Source of the DNA: Mucilaginibacter gotjawali
Lineage (GTDB): Bacteria; Bacteroidota; Bacteroidia; Sphingobacteriales; Sphingobacteriaceae
Direction of reading: 5' to 3'
Length of the DNA stretch: 64,000 bases
NCBI RefSeq assembly: GCF_002355435.1
Contig: NZ_AP017313.1
Span: forward strand, 5,828,001 to 5,892,000
This document shows, one piece after another, positions 48,326 through 56,459 of the stretch; the first letter of the stretch is position 1; every line of letters starts with the position of its first letter. The position numbers were made by a program, and so were the translations under genes. The notes beneath the pieces were generated by a model. That model did no database searches. It saw nothing but the letters and a program-made list of their open reading frames with translations, and was not told the DNA's origin.

Positions 48326-49486
48326 TTATTGCATAACAGTAACCCTCCTTTCTTCAACTTTAAAATGTATCGTTCCGGTCAGTTCTAAACTTTTTAATAC
48401 ATCTGAGATGTTTTTGTAGCGCGATATTTTCCCGCCGTATTCCTTGTCTTCCATATTGCCCCGGTAAACCACATCCACATTGTACCACCTGGAGATCTTG
48501 CGCATAATGCCCTGGATATTTTCATCCTGAAAAACAAAATACCCATCCCGCCAGGCCATCGTTTCGCCAATATTGGCTTTTTGCACTTTTATATTGCCTG
48601 AGGCCCAGGCTGATACCGCCTGCTCGCCCGGGCTTAACAATACTTCAGCTTTGTTTTTCCTGAATTTTACGGATCCCTCCAGCAGGGTGGTTTTTATCCC
48701 TGGCTCATCATCGTAGGCCATTACATCAAAGTGCGTACCCAGTACTTCCACTTCCGCGCCGTTTGAGGTTACAATAAATGGCTTTTCTTTATTTTTGGCC
48801 ACTTCAAAATATACTTCGCCGGTTATTTCAACCCGGCGGGTATTGCCGGTAAACGCGGTAGGGAATTTGAGGGATGATGCCGCGTTGAGCCAGGCTTTGG
48901 TGCCATCGGCCAGCACTATCTGGTACTCGCCCCCGCGGGGCGTGGTAACCGTATTATAAACCATGGTGGCAGGCACGGGTGCATTGTTTTGATCGTCATT
49001 AGCCTGGTATACCAGTTGCCCGTTTTGGGTTTTGTTTACGGCTGCGCCGCCCTCTTTGGTAATAACCCCGTCTTTTGCACTATTCAGCACAATGGTGGCC
49101 CCGTTTGACAGGGTTAAGATGGCTTTATTGCCGCCGGGCAAAATATCGTTTTTTACGGGCTTACCTTTGTTGATTGCCAGTTGCCGGGTTTTATGGTGCA
49201 TATTTAAAACATACACGCCTGCCGCAGTTGCCAGCAATAAAAACGAGGCTGCTATGTACAGCCACCCAAACCCTATAGTTTTTACAGGCTGTTTTGGCGC
49301 AATGGCATCGGTAATTTTGTTAAAGATCCTGCTTTCAACTTCCTTGTCGTTGCCAAGCTCGGCGTCCCAGGCCATGTCTTCCAGGCCGGGTTCATCGTCA
49401 AAAGCGTTTAATAACGCCCATTCTTCGGGCGTACATTTTCCTGCAAGATATTTTTTATAAAGGGCATTATAGTCCTGGCGCTTCAT
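48326..49486 (-). CDS. FecR-family anti-sigma factor
   Basis: 386 residues. The N-terminal cytoplasmic part (about 1-70, KYLAGKCTPEEWALLNAF) would hold the sigma factor. One membrane helix (WLYIAASFLLLATAAGVYVL, about 75-95) is followed by the periplasmic FecR domain (YNTVTTPRGGEYQIVLADG, about 170-190, then VEITGEVYFEVAKN) and a DUF4974 domain at the end (VQKANIGETMAWRDGYFVFQ). It relays a signal from the STN domain of the SusC protein encoded immediately downstream. It is divergent from the sigma gene, so the two are regulated from a shared 196-base gap. Confidence 0.95.
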   Translation of the reverse strand: MKRQDYNALYKKYLAGKCTPEEWALLNAFDDEPGLEDMAWDAELGNDKEVESRIFNKITDAIAPKQPVKTIGFGWLYIAASFLLLATAAGVYVLNMHHKTRQLAINKGKPVKNDILPGGNKAILTLSNGATIVLNSAKDGVITKEGGAAVNKTQNGQLVYQANDDQNNAPVPATMVYNTVTTPRGGEYQIVLADGTKAWLNAASSLKFPTAFTGNTRRVEITGEVYFEVAKNKEKPFIVTSNGAEVEVLGTHFDVMAYDDEPGIKTTLLEGSVKFRKNKAEVLLSPGEQAVSAWASGNIKVQKANIGETMAWRDGYFVFQDENIQGIMRKISRWYNVDVVYRGNMEDKEYGGKISRYKNISDVLKSLELTGTIHFKVEERRVTVMQ

Positions 49487-49682
49487 TCAAGTTTATTTGG
49501 TTGGTACTTATATAGGCACATTTTTGTGTATCAACACACATATTGTTTTACAAAATCTTAAAATTATAATATAATTTACTTATTATCAGACACATATAAT
49601 TCATTATACATCCTCTGTAAAGCGAATTGATTTTATTTTAACATTATATTAATTAAATACCTAATTTTATACAACCAAATAT

Positions 49683-50273
49683 ATGCCCAATAACGCCCTA
49701 ACAGATAAGCAGTTGTGGATGGAGATCGTTAATGACGATTTCAGGGCATTTAATGTGTTTTTTAAGCGCTACTGGAAGAAATTATACCTTATTGCTTTTA
49801 AAATACTGAAGGATAAAGATGCCTGCGAAGAAATTATTGAGGACATCTTCATCTACCTGTGGAACGAAAGAATGGAACTGGACATCAAGTCATTCCCGCA
49901 ATACCTTTCATCAGCCACCCGGTATAAGGTGTATAATTATTTACGGTCGGCAAAAGCATCGCCATTGGTTTATGAAGAAGATGCGGAGGAGAAAATTGAT
50001 GCCTTTTGCCTTAACCTGGGCGAAGAACACATCCGCCAGGATGAATTATATCAGCAACTTAGCCAATACCTCGACCTGTTGCCAAAGCGCTGTAAAGAAA
50101 TATTTATTATGAGCCGCCTGGAGCAATTATCAAACGAAGAGATTGCCGACCGCCTGCTGATCTCCAAACGGACCGTTGAAAACCAGGTAACTGTTGCTTT
50201 AAAACACCTAAGGCTATCGTTAAAAGATTCGGTACTTATATTTTTGCTGGTAGATATTATCTCGCACGGCTAA
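49683..50273 (+). CDS. ECF-type RNA polymerase sigma factor
   Basis: 196 residues. Region 2 covers about 15-80 (AFNVFFKRYWKKLYLIAFKI, then ACEEIIEDIFIYLWNERMEL), and region 4 about 130-185 with LPKRCKEIFIMSRLEQLSNE and IADRLLISKRTVENQV, the helix-turn-helix of the -35 region. The RagA/FecR-linked family in Bacteroidota is of this size. It should activate the divergent fecR-susC-susD operon when the receptor is occupied. The start follows an AT-rich gap with no clear -7 box. Confidence 0.93.
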   Translation: MPNNALTDKQLWMEIVNDDFRAFNVFFKRYWKKLYLIAFKILKDKDACEEIIEDIFIYLWNERMELDIKSFPQYLSSATRYKVYNYLRSAKASPLVYEEDAEEKIDAFCLNLGEEHIRQDELYQQLSQYLDLLPKRCKEIFIMSRLEQLSNEEIADRLLISKRTVENQVTVALKHLRLSLKDSVLIFLLVDIISHG

Positions 50274-50340
50274 ACATCTGTGCTGTTTTTCGTTTCACTC
50301 AGCACCAATACCCAAAAACAGAACGAACGACACAAAAGAA

Positions 50341-50438
50341 TTGTCATTTCGAGCGAGAAATCTTATACAACTGACATTCCCGCCTGCATAGTTCGGATGC
50401 AGGGCGTTAAAGATTTCTCCTTACGGTCGAAATGACAA
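50341..50438. repeat. 98-base inverted repeat with TTGTCATTTCGA ends
   Basis: The two ends TTGTCATTTCGAGCG and its near-complement (TCGAAATGACAA at the right) bracket GAGAAATCTT...AAGATTTCTC, making a long imperfect hairpin. This resembles a repeat widely seen in Bacteroidota intergenic DNA. The rest of the 243-base gap has an 'AATGACCC' word block near 50491. Confidence 0.65.
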
Positions 50439-50516
50439 ATTTTGTTAGGTGGTGGTTCGATGAGATCTATTTGTTCGATATCCACACCCAACCAATGACT
50501 TAATGACCCAATGACG

Positions 50517-51716
50517 CTACTTTACCCTATCCCCAACCGGGGCCAATTCTTTCAATTTGTCTTCGGGTTTGTCGAGGTAAAAGTAGGCGGTGGCGCAGTA
50601 ATCATCAACGCGATAAAAGTTTACCCAGCCGGCCGGAAAACTGGCGTCGGTTAAGGGCATGGGTTTATCCAGCAGGCGGGTAAAGGTATGTTCGGTGGCT
50701 ACGGTGACTATTTTATTGGGGATGCCTTTGGCCTGTATGGCTTTCAGCTGATCGTTAGTTCCCCCGCCGATCTGTTGAATGGTGACTTTAAAGTTATCCT
50801 CAAAATAAATAGCATCCGGTATGTGGAAACGGTAAAAGGCATATTGCTTTTTGGCTGTATCGGCAATTAAACAGCCCTGGTACTGGTGGGTAAACTGGCC
50901 CTCGCCCCAGCCGGTGCCAATATAATCTTCGGACCCGGTGCCGTTAATGGTGGGGTATTTTTTATCGCCATCAATATACATCTTCACCTCGCCTTCGCCC
51001 CACCAGGTATCGCCGTAGCCGGGGTTAACGTTAATGCCGACATTTACCCCTAAAAAACGACCGCGACCTTTAACTTGGGGCAATAGCTCAAAGTCGTGGC
51101 CCACTTCGCTGTTGTTGTTTGATCGGTTCCAGCAGGCGTGGAAGTATAGCATGTCGTCCTGCGCTTTATCCAGCAGGTTATAGTCGATATCAAAAAATAG
51201 TAAGTCGAGGTTGCCGCTGCTTTCATTGGTGAGCACCACTTTGGCAGCTTTTTTAAATGGCATCGGGATATAACAGTTAAAGCTATGCCCTTCCGGATCA
51301 GTAAACAATGCCGACTGGAAAGCCACCGGCCTGCCCAGGCCAACGCAAAAGAAATCGCCGAAGGGCACATCTACTGCAGGCTTATCTTCGCCATCCCAAT
51401 ACATGCGCAGGCGCAGGGAACGCAGCATGGCGGGGCTGCGGTCGTTAATGGTAAACCACATCCGCTGGATGACCCCGGGAGAGCGTACGTTAAGCAGGGT
51501 TTTGCTTTCGCCTGCTTTTAACGATTCGAAGGCATTGCCTTTGCCACCCTGGTTGGTTTTGCCGCCTTCGCCTTTTTCGCCTTTAATATTTTCAAAACTG
51601 CTTACGCGTGATTGTACGCCTTTGGGCATGGTATATAATTCCTGAGCGGAGACTGTGGCTGAAAAAAACAGCGCCAGGAATACCAGGAGCCGGTAAGGAA
51701 ATGCGGGGATTCTCAT
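50517..51716 (-). CDS. DUF2961-family glycoside hydrolase (GH172-like)
   Basis: 399 residues. Signal peptide about 1-24 (ending VSAQE). The DUF2961 fold is recognisable by FEYF-like and GSEDYIGTGWGEGQFTH segments in the middle, with ARRP-like VNPGYGDTWWGEGEVKMYID upstream; the acidic residues in GSED and EGE are the proposed catalytic residues of GH172. The family acts on alpha-fructofuranosides and related arabinofuranosides. It lies next to the SusCD/ECF locus but on the far side of a repeat, so a shared substrate is possible but not shown. Confidence 0.85.
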   Translation of the reverse strand: MRIPAFPYRLLVFLALFFSATVSAQELYTMPKGVQSRVSSFENIKGEKGEGGKTNQGGKGNAFESLKAGESKTLLNVRSPGVIQRMWFTINDRSPAMLRSLRLRMYWDGEDKPAVDVPFGDFFCVGLGRPVAFQSALFTDPEGHSFNCYIPMPFKKAAKVVLTNESSGNLDLLFFDIDYNLLDKAQDDMLYFHACWNRSNNNSEVGHDFELLPQVKGRGRFLGVNVGINVNPGYGDTWWGEGEVKMYIDGDKKYPTINGTGSEDYIGTGWGEGQFTHQYQGCLIADTAKKQYAFYRFHIPDAIYFEDNFKVTIQQIGGGTNDQLKAIQAKGIPNKIVTVATEHTFTRLLDKPMPLTDASFPAGWVNFYRVDDYCATAYFYLDKPEDKLKELAPVGDRVK

Positions 51717-51828
51717 CGCTTTAAATTTTATTTGTTTGATAGCTTAAATTGGTTGCCGATACCAAATATAGATATGCTTCTTAGTATCTTTAATAAATTT
51801 AATATTATCCTGGATATTTTTATCGCCG

Positions 51829-52605
51829 ATGAACCCTTTCACCGAACTGTATAAAACCTTAAGCAATAGTGATCTGCTAAAAATTATTGATAACGCGGCG
51901 GACTACCAGCCCATTGCTGTTGAAACCGCAGTGGCTGAACTCGCCGGCCGGAAATTAAGTGCGGAAGAACTGGAAAGCGCCATAGCTGCAAACGCGCTGG
52001 AGCTGCAGGAAAAAGAGATGAGAAAAGAAAAGCGGCAGGCATTTGAAAACAAGGTGAAGGTTATAAGCGCCCAGGTTATTGATGCGGTACATCCCGTTCA
52101 GCAAAGCACGCCATCAACTAACCGGATAATTAATTTTCTCTCGGTGGCGCTGGGCATCATGTTTTTGCTGACTTTGTTTACGGAGCTTTCCTTCCTCTCC
52201 TTCGTGTTTTTCAACAAGGACAGCAGGTGGGATAGTACGTTGCTGATATACCTTTTGCAATTGTTTATTGTACCGGTACTTGCCCTGCTTTTTTGGCGGC
52301 GAAAACGCGCAGGCTGGATCCTGCTTTGCATTTATTGCTGCTATTCCATTGTAAGCGGGGTGGTTTTATTTTTTATGGTGATGAAACGTTTCTATGGTAT
52401 TCCGGCCATAGATACTTTGTTCCCGACCGTTTCGTCTGCATCATTTTTATGGAAAGTTGTTTTTTATGGCGGATGCTTGTGGTTTGTCTGCAAGCGCAAC
52501 GTTAGGGACATTTATCGGGTTAATGACAAATCGGCGGTGCTTATTGCGGGCATTACCGCAGCCGTTACGCTGGGCGTAATCTGGGGCTCACTATCTATGC
52601 GTTAA
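51829..52605 (+). CDS. Hypothetical membrane protein with helical N-terminus
   Basis: 258 residues. The N-terminal 90 residues are cytoplasmic and helical (LSNSDLLKIIDNAADYQPIA, then VAELAGRKLSAEELESAI and a charged KEMRKEKRQAFENKVKVI). Five hydrophobic segments follow, between about 102 and 255. I recognise no family. The N-terminal pattern of 'Y.TLS..DLL.II..A..YQ..AVE.A..EL..R.LS' recurs in Bacteroidota membrane proteins and may be a small regulatory module. It stops seven bases before the stop of the convergent next gene. Confidence 0.6.
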   Translation: MNPFTELYKTLSNSDLLKIIDNAADYQPIAVETAVAELAGRKLSAEELESAIAANALELQEKEMRKEKRQAFENKVKVISAQVIDAVHPVQQSTPSTNRIINFLSVALGIMFLLTLFTELSFLSFVFFNKDSRWDSTLLIYLLQLFIVPVLALLFWRRKRAGWILLCIYCCYSIVSGVVLFFMVMKRFYGIPAIDTLFPTVSSASFLWKVVFYGGCLWFVCKRNVRDIYRVNDKSAVLIAGITAAVTLGVIWGSLSMR

Positions 52606-52611
52606 AAACAC

Positions 52612-52818
52612 TCAGGCAGGGTCTTTATCCTTTTTAAATATCCTTCTGCCCGAAATAATTGCCATAAACAAAAACCAGCTGCCGCTAAGCCCGCCCATAA
52701 CAATCCGCCAGACCTGGTCTTTTTCAACTCCCTGTGATATAATGTTAAAACTGATCGGTAAAAACACTACCGAAATTATAAACATTATAGCCAGCTGGTT
52801 TTTGTTGATCTTTTCCAT
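52612..52818 (-). CDS. Small two-span membrane protein
   Basis: 68 residues from the ATG at 52818. A longer open frame to 53043 gives an unlikely basic extension. Two hydrophobic segments (LAIMFIISVVFLPISFNII and IVMGGLSGSWFLFMAIISG) are followed by the basic RRIFKKDKD. No family recognised. It converges with the preceding membrane protein gene, so the two have no shared unit. Confidence 0.5.
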   Translation of the reverse strand: MEKINKNQLAIMFIISVVFLPISFNIISQGVEKDQVWRIVMGGLSGSWFLFMAIISGRRIFKKDKDPA

Positions 52819-53075
52819 AAAGCGAATATACGCTAAAGTCTTTAAACATAAAGCCTCCAAAAACAACGTCTTTGGGGTAAAAAGTGGCATTTTAACCCTA
52901 ATATGGCCATTTCTATTTTCATAAATCTTCCGGCTTTTTTTATGATTTTTTAATTCTTGCTGCGCGATAAGCAATGCTTTTATAATATTGATAAAAATGA
53001 TAGCAAAACAATGATAATATCGATTTTGTCTATATCGCATCAATTATTGCTATAAAGCAGGGCTTAAAAAAGGCT

Positions 53076-53083
53076 TATATTTG
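53076..53083 (+). promoter_or_regulatory. Promoter -7 box (TATATTTG) of peroxiredoxin gene
   Basis: An exact TAnnTTTG match 27 bases before the peroxiredoxin ATG. A TTG at 53047-53049 lies 26 bases upstream. Confidence 0.55.
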
Positions 53084-53110
53084 CAATAAATAAACACAAA
53101 AAATAAAAAT

Positions 53111-53656
53111 ATGTTAACTATAGGCCAAAAATTCCCTCAATTTTCAAAAACAGCTGTTGTAAGCATCGAAAAAGGCAAAGAGTTTGAAACCATTACATCT
53201 GATTTCCTGGTGAATGAAGATAATGTTTGGACCGTAATGTTTTGGTGGCCAAAAGATTTTACTTTTGTTTGCCCTACCGAAATTGCTGAATTCAACAAAA
53301 GCTACGGCGAATTCCGCGACCGTGACACCCGTTTAATCGGCGCTTCAACCGACACTGAATTTGTACACGCTGCCTGGAGAAGAGACCACGCAGACCTGCG
53401 CGACCTTAAATTCCCGATGCTTGCCGATACTTCAAAATCATTAGCAGAAGAGCTGGGTATTTTAGAGCCTAACGAAAAGATCGCTTACCGCGCTACTTTT
53501 ATTATCGATCCAACCGGCATTATCCGCTGGGTATCGGTAAACGATTTAAGCGTTGGCCGTAACGTAAAAGAAGTTTTGCGTGTACTGGATGGTTTGCAAA
53601 CCGACGAACTTTGCCCTTGTAACTGGGTTAAAGGTGAAGACACTATAACTGTTTAA
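53111..53656 (+). CDS. Peroxiredoxin (AhpC/Prx1-like)
   Basis: 181 residues, typical of an AhpC-type peroxiredoxin. FTFVCPTEIAEF has the peroxidatic Cys54 with Thr at position 51; WRRDHADLRDLKFPMLAD is a further signature segment, and ELCPCNWVKG at the C-terminus gives resolving Cys168 and Cys170. It reduces hydrogen peroxide, organic peroxides or peroxynitrite. No AhpF gene is near; the AhpD-like partner 67 bases downstream across a terminator may supply electrons, as in mycobacterial AhpC-AhpD. A good -7 box precedes it. Confidence 0.93.
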   Translation: MLTIGQKFPQFSKTAVVSIEKGKEFETITSDFLVNEDNVWTVMFWWPKDFTFVCPTEIAEFNKSYGEFRDRDTRLIGASTDTEFVHAAWRRDHADLRDLKFPMLADTSKSLAEELGILEPNEKIAYRATFIIDPTGIIRWVSVNDLSVGRNVKEVLRVLDGLQTDELCPCNWVKGEDTITV

Positions 53657-53674
53657 TTAATTGAATTACATAGG

Positions 53675-53706
53675 TCCCCGTATTTGAAAGAGTGCGGGGA
53701 TTTTTT
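53675..53706 (+). terminator. Intrinsic terminator between peroxiredoxin and AhpD genes
   Basis: TCCCCG/CGGGGA stem with a 14-base loop and six T. It may permit partial read-through to the AhpD-like gene 18 bases on. Confidence 0.75.
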
Positions 53707-53723
53707 ATGGATAAATTTATACT

Positions 53724-54308
53724 ATGACTGAATCGACAGAACTGATCAACGAAATACTGACAAGCCTTGGTGTTGAAACCGCATACCGCAACAATGCGCT
53801 TGTGCTGCTTGAAAAAGGAGAATCCCGCTATTTAAGGGATATGAAGCTGAACCTTACCAGCACCCTTACTTCCGAACATTTAAACACCAAGGAATGTGCG
53901 CTGCTGGCCCTTTCAACGGCTATCAACAATAACAATACCTTATTAACCACTTACTTTACCCGCTACGCCGAAGAACAGGGCGCAACTCCTGCAGAAACCG
54001 GCGAAGCAGCAGGCTGCGCTTCGTTACTGGCATCAAACAACGTATTTTACCGTTTCCGCCACTTTACGCAAAAGGAAAAATATACACAGATCCCGGCGCG
54101 CATCCGCATGCAGCTGATGATGAAACCGGTAACCGGCAAAGAGTTTTTTGAACTGATGAGCCTGGCCATATCTGCGGTAAACGGCTGCGAAATGTGTGTA
54201 AACGCGCACGAAGACTCACTGATCAAATTAGGCACTACGGAAGAACGTATTTTTGATGCTGTACGGATTGCCTCGCTGGTAACCGCCTCGGGTAAAATAC
54301 TCTATTAA
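53724..54308 (+). CDS. AhpD-like alkylhydroperoxidase (carboxymuconolactone decarboxylase fold)
   Basis: 194 residues, all helical. The CXXC motif GCEMCVNAHE puts Cys155, Cys158 and His162 in the arrangement of AhpD, where the pair reduces AhpC. The N-terminal half (about 1-100) shows a weaker repeat of the same fold. Length is a little longer than mycobacterial AhpD (about 175). With the preceding peroxiredoxin this forms a peroxide-detoxification unit. A perfect 15-bp hairpin follows the stop. Confidence 0.88.
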   Translation: MTESTELINEILTSLGVETAYRNNALVLLEKGESRYLRDMKLNLTSTLTSEHLNTKECALLALSTAINNNNTLLTTYFTRYAEEQGATPAETGEAAGCASLLASNNVFYRFRHFTQKEKYTQIPARIRMQLMMKPVTGKEFFELMSLAISAVNGCEMCVNAHEDSLIKLGTTEERIFDAVRIASLVTASGKILY

Positions 54309-54320
54309 ACATCGTTAAGT

Positions 54321-54353
54321 AAATGCCGGTATTAAATTATTTAATACCGGCAT
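54321..54353. terminator. Perfect 15-bp hairpin after AhpD gene
   Basis: AATGCCGGTATTAAA and its exact complement with a TTA loop. AT-rich flanks but no long T run. Confidence 0.7.
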
Positions 54354-54408
54354 TAAATAATCTGCCTAAAATGGCTAAATTGCAGCTTTATCCAGCCAAT
54401 TTATAACC

Positions 54409-56070
54409 ATGATTAAAAATTTCTCCCTGCTGTGTCTCACGGTGCTGTTGTTTTGTGCATCCTGCAAAAAAAAGGATACCAATACCACTATAACACCTCC
54501 GCCTGTTAAGGTGGTCCCTAATGATCAGCATATCTCGGTACTTACCCAGCATAACAGCAATTACCGTACAGGCTTAAACAACCAGGAAACCAAACTTACT
54601 ACCAGTAATGTAAATACCTCCACCTTTGGCCGGTTGTTTTCATTAAATGTTGACGACCAGGTGTACGCGCAACCTTTAATGTATGGTAATTTAACTATCA
54701 GCGGCACCAAACATAACGTGGTTTTTATAGCCACCGTAAATAACAGCGTGTACGCCTATGATGGCGACAGCGGCGCTTTATACTGGCATAAAAACTTTAG
54801 CGCAGCTGGCATGCGCGCCCCAAAAAACACCGACATGACCGGTGCCTGCGGCGGCCAATACCAGGATTTTAGCGGTAATATGGGTATAGTAGGTACCCCG
54901 GTTATCGATTCGGCGTCGCAAACCATGTATTTTGTGGCGAGGAGCACCAATAGTGTTACCTATTTGCAATACCTTCATGCTGTTAGTTTGGTTGATGGCA
55001 GCGAACGAAGTGGCAGCCCGGTTAAGATCACTGCGTCGGTACCGGGTACCGGGGATGGTAACGTGAGCGGTGTGGTAAGTTTTGACCCGCAACGAAATAA
55101 CCAGCGGTCGGCACTTACGTTGCTAAACGGCGTGGTGTATATCAACTTCTCATCGCATTGCGATTGGGGGCCATACCACGGCTGGATTCTGGGCTATAAC
55201 GCAGGCTCGCTGGCACAGCAAATTGTTTATAATGATACGCCCAACGGGGGCGATGGCGGCATTTGGGAAAGCGGTATGGGCCTTTCAGCCGATCCGCAGG
55301 GTAACCTGTATGCAGTGGTAGGTAATGGTACTGTAGGCGATAATGGTGACCCAACTAATTTAACCAATCGCGGCGAAAGTACATTAAAGTTAACGCCCAC
55401 AGGTTCAAAACTAGTGGTAAGCTCTTTTTATACTCCATTTAATTATCAAAACCTGGAAAACAACGACCTTGATTACGGTACGATGGGCGCACTGCTGATC
55501 CCCAACTCCAATTGCTTTTTTACCGGCTGTAAAGACGGTAACATGTACGTAGTGGACAAGGATAACATGGGTGGATACAGCGCGACGACAAACCAGATAC
55601 TGCAGACCATTTCGCTTAGCCCCAACTCAAACTTTCACTGCCAGGCAGCCTATTATAAAGGCCCTTCGGTGGAGTACGTTTATGTTTGGCCGGAGAACGA
55701 CCAGTTGCGTGCTTTCCCGTTTAACAGGACCAGTAATACATTTACGTTAACCAACGAGAAAGTCTCTACGGTTGCAGGCCCAACGGGGCAGAGCGGTGCG
55801 GTTATTTCGGTATCCTCAAATGGCGCAACCGCCGGGACCGGAATTCTATGGGCATCCTACGCTTCAAGTGGCGATGCTGAACACACCGTTAGCCCGGGTA
55901 TACTCAGGGCGTTTGACGCCAATGACATCACCAAAGAACTTTGGAACAACGCGCAGCAACAAAGTGATTATGCAGGCTCATACGCCAAGTTTTCATCACC
56001 GCTGGTTGCAAACGGGCATGTTTACCTGCCAACATTTTCGAGCCAGGTGGTGGTTTATGGGTTGAAGTAG
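54409..56070 (+). CDS. PQQ-like beta-propeller lipoprotein
   Basis: 553 residues. Lipobox FCASCKKKD at about residues 16-24 gives an acylated Cys20. The body is a repetitive strand-rich protein with quinoprotein-like repeats: VNNSVYAYDGDSGALYWHKN is the classic 'A.D..TG...W' blade, and SNSNCFFTGCKDGNMYVVDK another. It lacks the adjacent cysteines and binding residues of true PQQ dehydrogenases, so it is likely a structural propeller or substrate binder at the outer membrane. Neighbours give no function. Domain call is by pattern. Confidence 0.75.
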   Translation: MIKNFSLLCLTVLLFCASCKKKDTNTTITPPPVKVVPNDQHISVLTQHNSNYRTGLNNQETKLTTSNVNTSTFGRLFSLNVDDQVYAQPLMYGNLTISGTKHNVVFIATVNNSVYAYDGDSGALYWHKNFSAAGMRAPKNTDMTGACGGQYQDFSGNMGIVGTPVIDSASQTMYFVARSTNSVTYLQYLHAVSLVDGSERSGSPVKITASVPGTGDGNVSGVVSFDPQRNNQRSALTLLNGVVYINFSSHCDWGPYHGWILGYNAGSLAQQIVYNDTPNGGDGGIWESGMGLSADPQGNLYAVVGNGTVGDNGDPTNLTNRGESTLKLTPTGSKLVVSSFYTPFNYQNLENNDLDYGTMGALLIPNSNCFFTGCKDGNMYVVDKDNMGGYSATTNQILQTISLSPNSNFHCQAAYYKGPSVEYVYVWPENDQLRAFPFNRTSNTFTLTNEKVSTVAGPTGQSGAVISVSSNGATAGTGILWASYASSGDAEHTVSPGILRAFDANDITKELWNNAQQQSDYAGSYAKFSSPLVANGHVYLPTFSSQVVVYGLK

Positions 56071-56111
56071 GGATATTGGTAAAGAAGGATACACAGTTAA
56101 ATAACAGCTTT

Positions 56112-56318
56112 ATGAAGAACGGAGACCTCGGTTATGATCAAATGCAGCCTAACACGTTGAAGCATTCGGATGATAAACCCGAAATTGATTTTTGGAGCGG
56201 TTTACCGTCTGAAATCAAACAGGCCATTGATCGGGCAAGAGCTGAACTTGACAGAGGAGAGGGCGTTCTTCATTCACGGGTAATGGCAGATGTAAAATCA
56301 ACCTTTCTGAATAAATAA
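56112..56318 (+). CDS. Antitoxin-like small protein, toxin absent
   Basis: 68 residues from the ATG at 56112; an earlier TTG would add twelve. The C-terminal part EIKQAIDRARAELDRGEGVL and HSRVMADVKSTFL matches the common form of ParE/RelE-type antitoxins, with the EIDFWSGLP linker in front. Such antitoxins normally precede a toxin gene, but here a perfect 42-base palindrome and a -7 box follow instead. It could be a remnant, a solitary regulator, or part of a system whose toxin is elsewhere. The palindrome overlaps its stop. Confidence 0.65.
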   Translation: MKNGDLGYDQMQPNTLKHSDDKPEIDFWSGLPSEIKQAIDRARAELDRGEGVLHSRVMADVKSTFLNK

Positions 56319-56355
56319 TCGTAGAGACGCGATGCATCGCGTCTCTACGATTATT
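56314..56355. terminator. Perfect 42-base palindrome
   Basis: A perfect self-complementary palindrome centred at 56334.5; half-site AATAATCGTAGAGACGCGAT. It starts within the last codons of the antitoxin-like gene and includes its stop. The GTAGAGACGCGATGCATCGC core is a repeat I have seen in many bacterial intergenic regions. It likely ends transcription and may be a mobile repeat. Confidence 0.8.
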
Positions 56356-56429
56356 TTCTCCTCAATCAACCAAAAGTCAACTTTAGTACGATAAATCACT
56401 TTACTGTTTCTTCGCCATTCAATAATCCT

Positions 56430-56437
56430 TAACTTTG
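56430..56437 (+). promoter_or_regulatory. Promoter -7 box (TAACTTTG) of lpd gene
   Basis: An exact TAnnTTTG match 22 bases before the lpd ATG. No TTTG is seen at the usual -33 position. Confidence 0.5.
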
Positions 56438-56459
56438 CGCTCCAATAAAATACAAGTGT

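Noticed and set aside
52819..53043. N-terminal extension of the small membrane protein
   Set aside because: The extension is basic and unstructured, overlaps the promoter region of the peroxiredoxin, and the shorter start gives a standard membrane protein.
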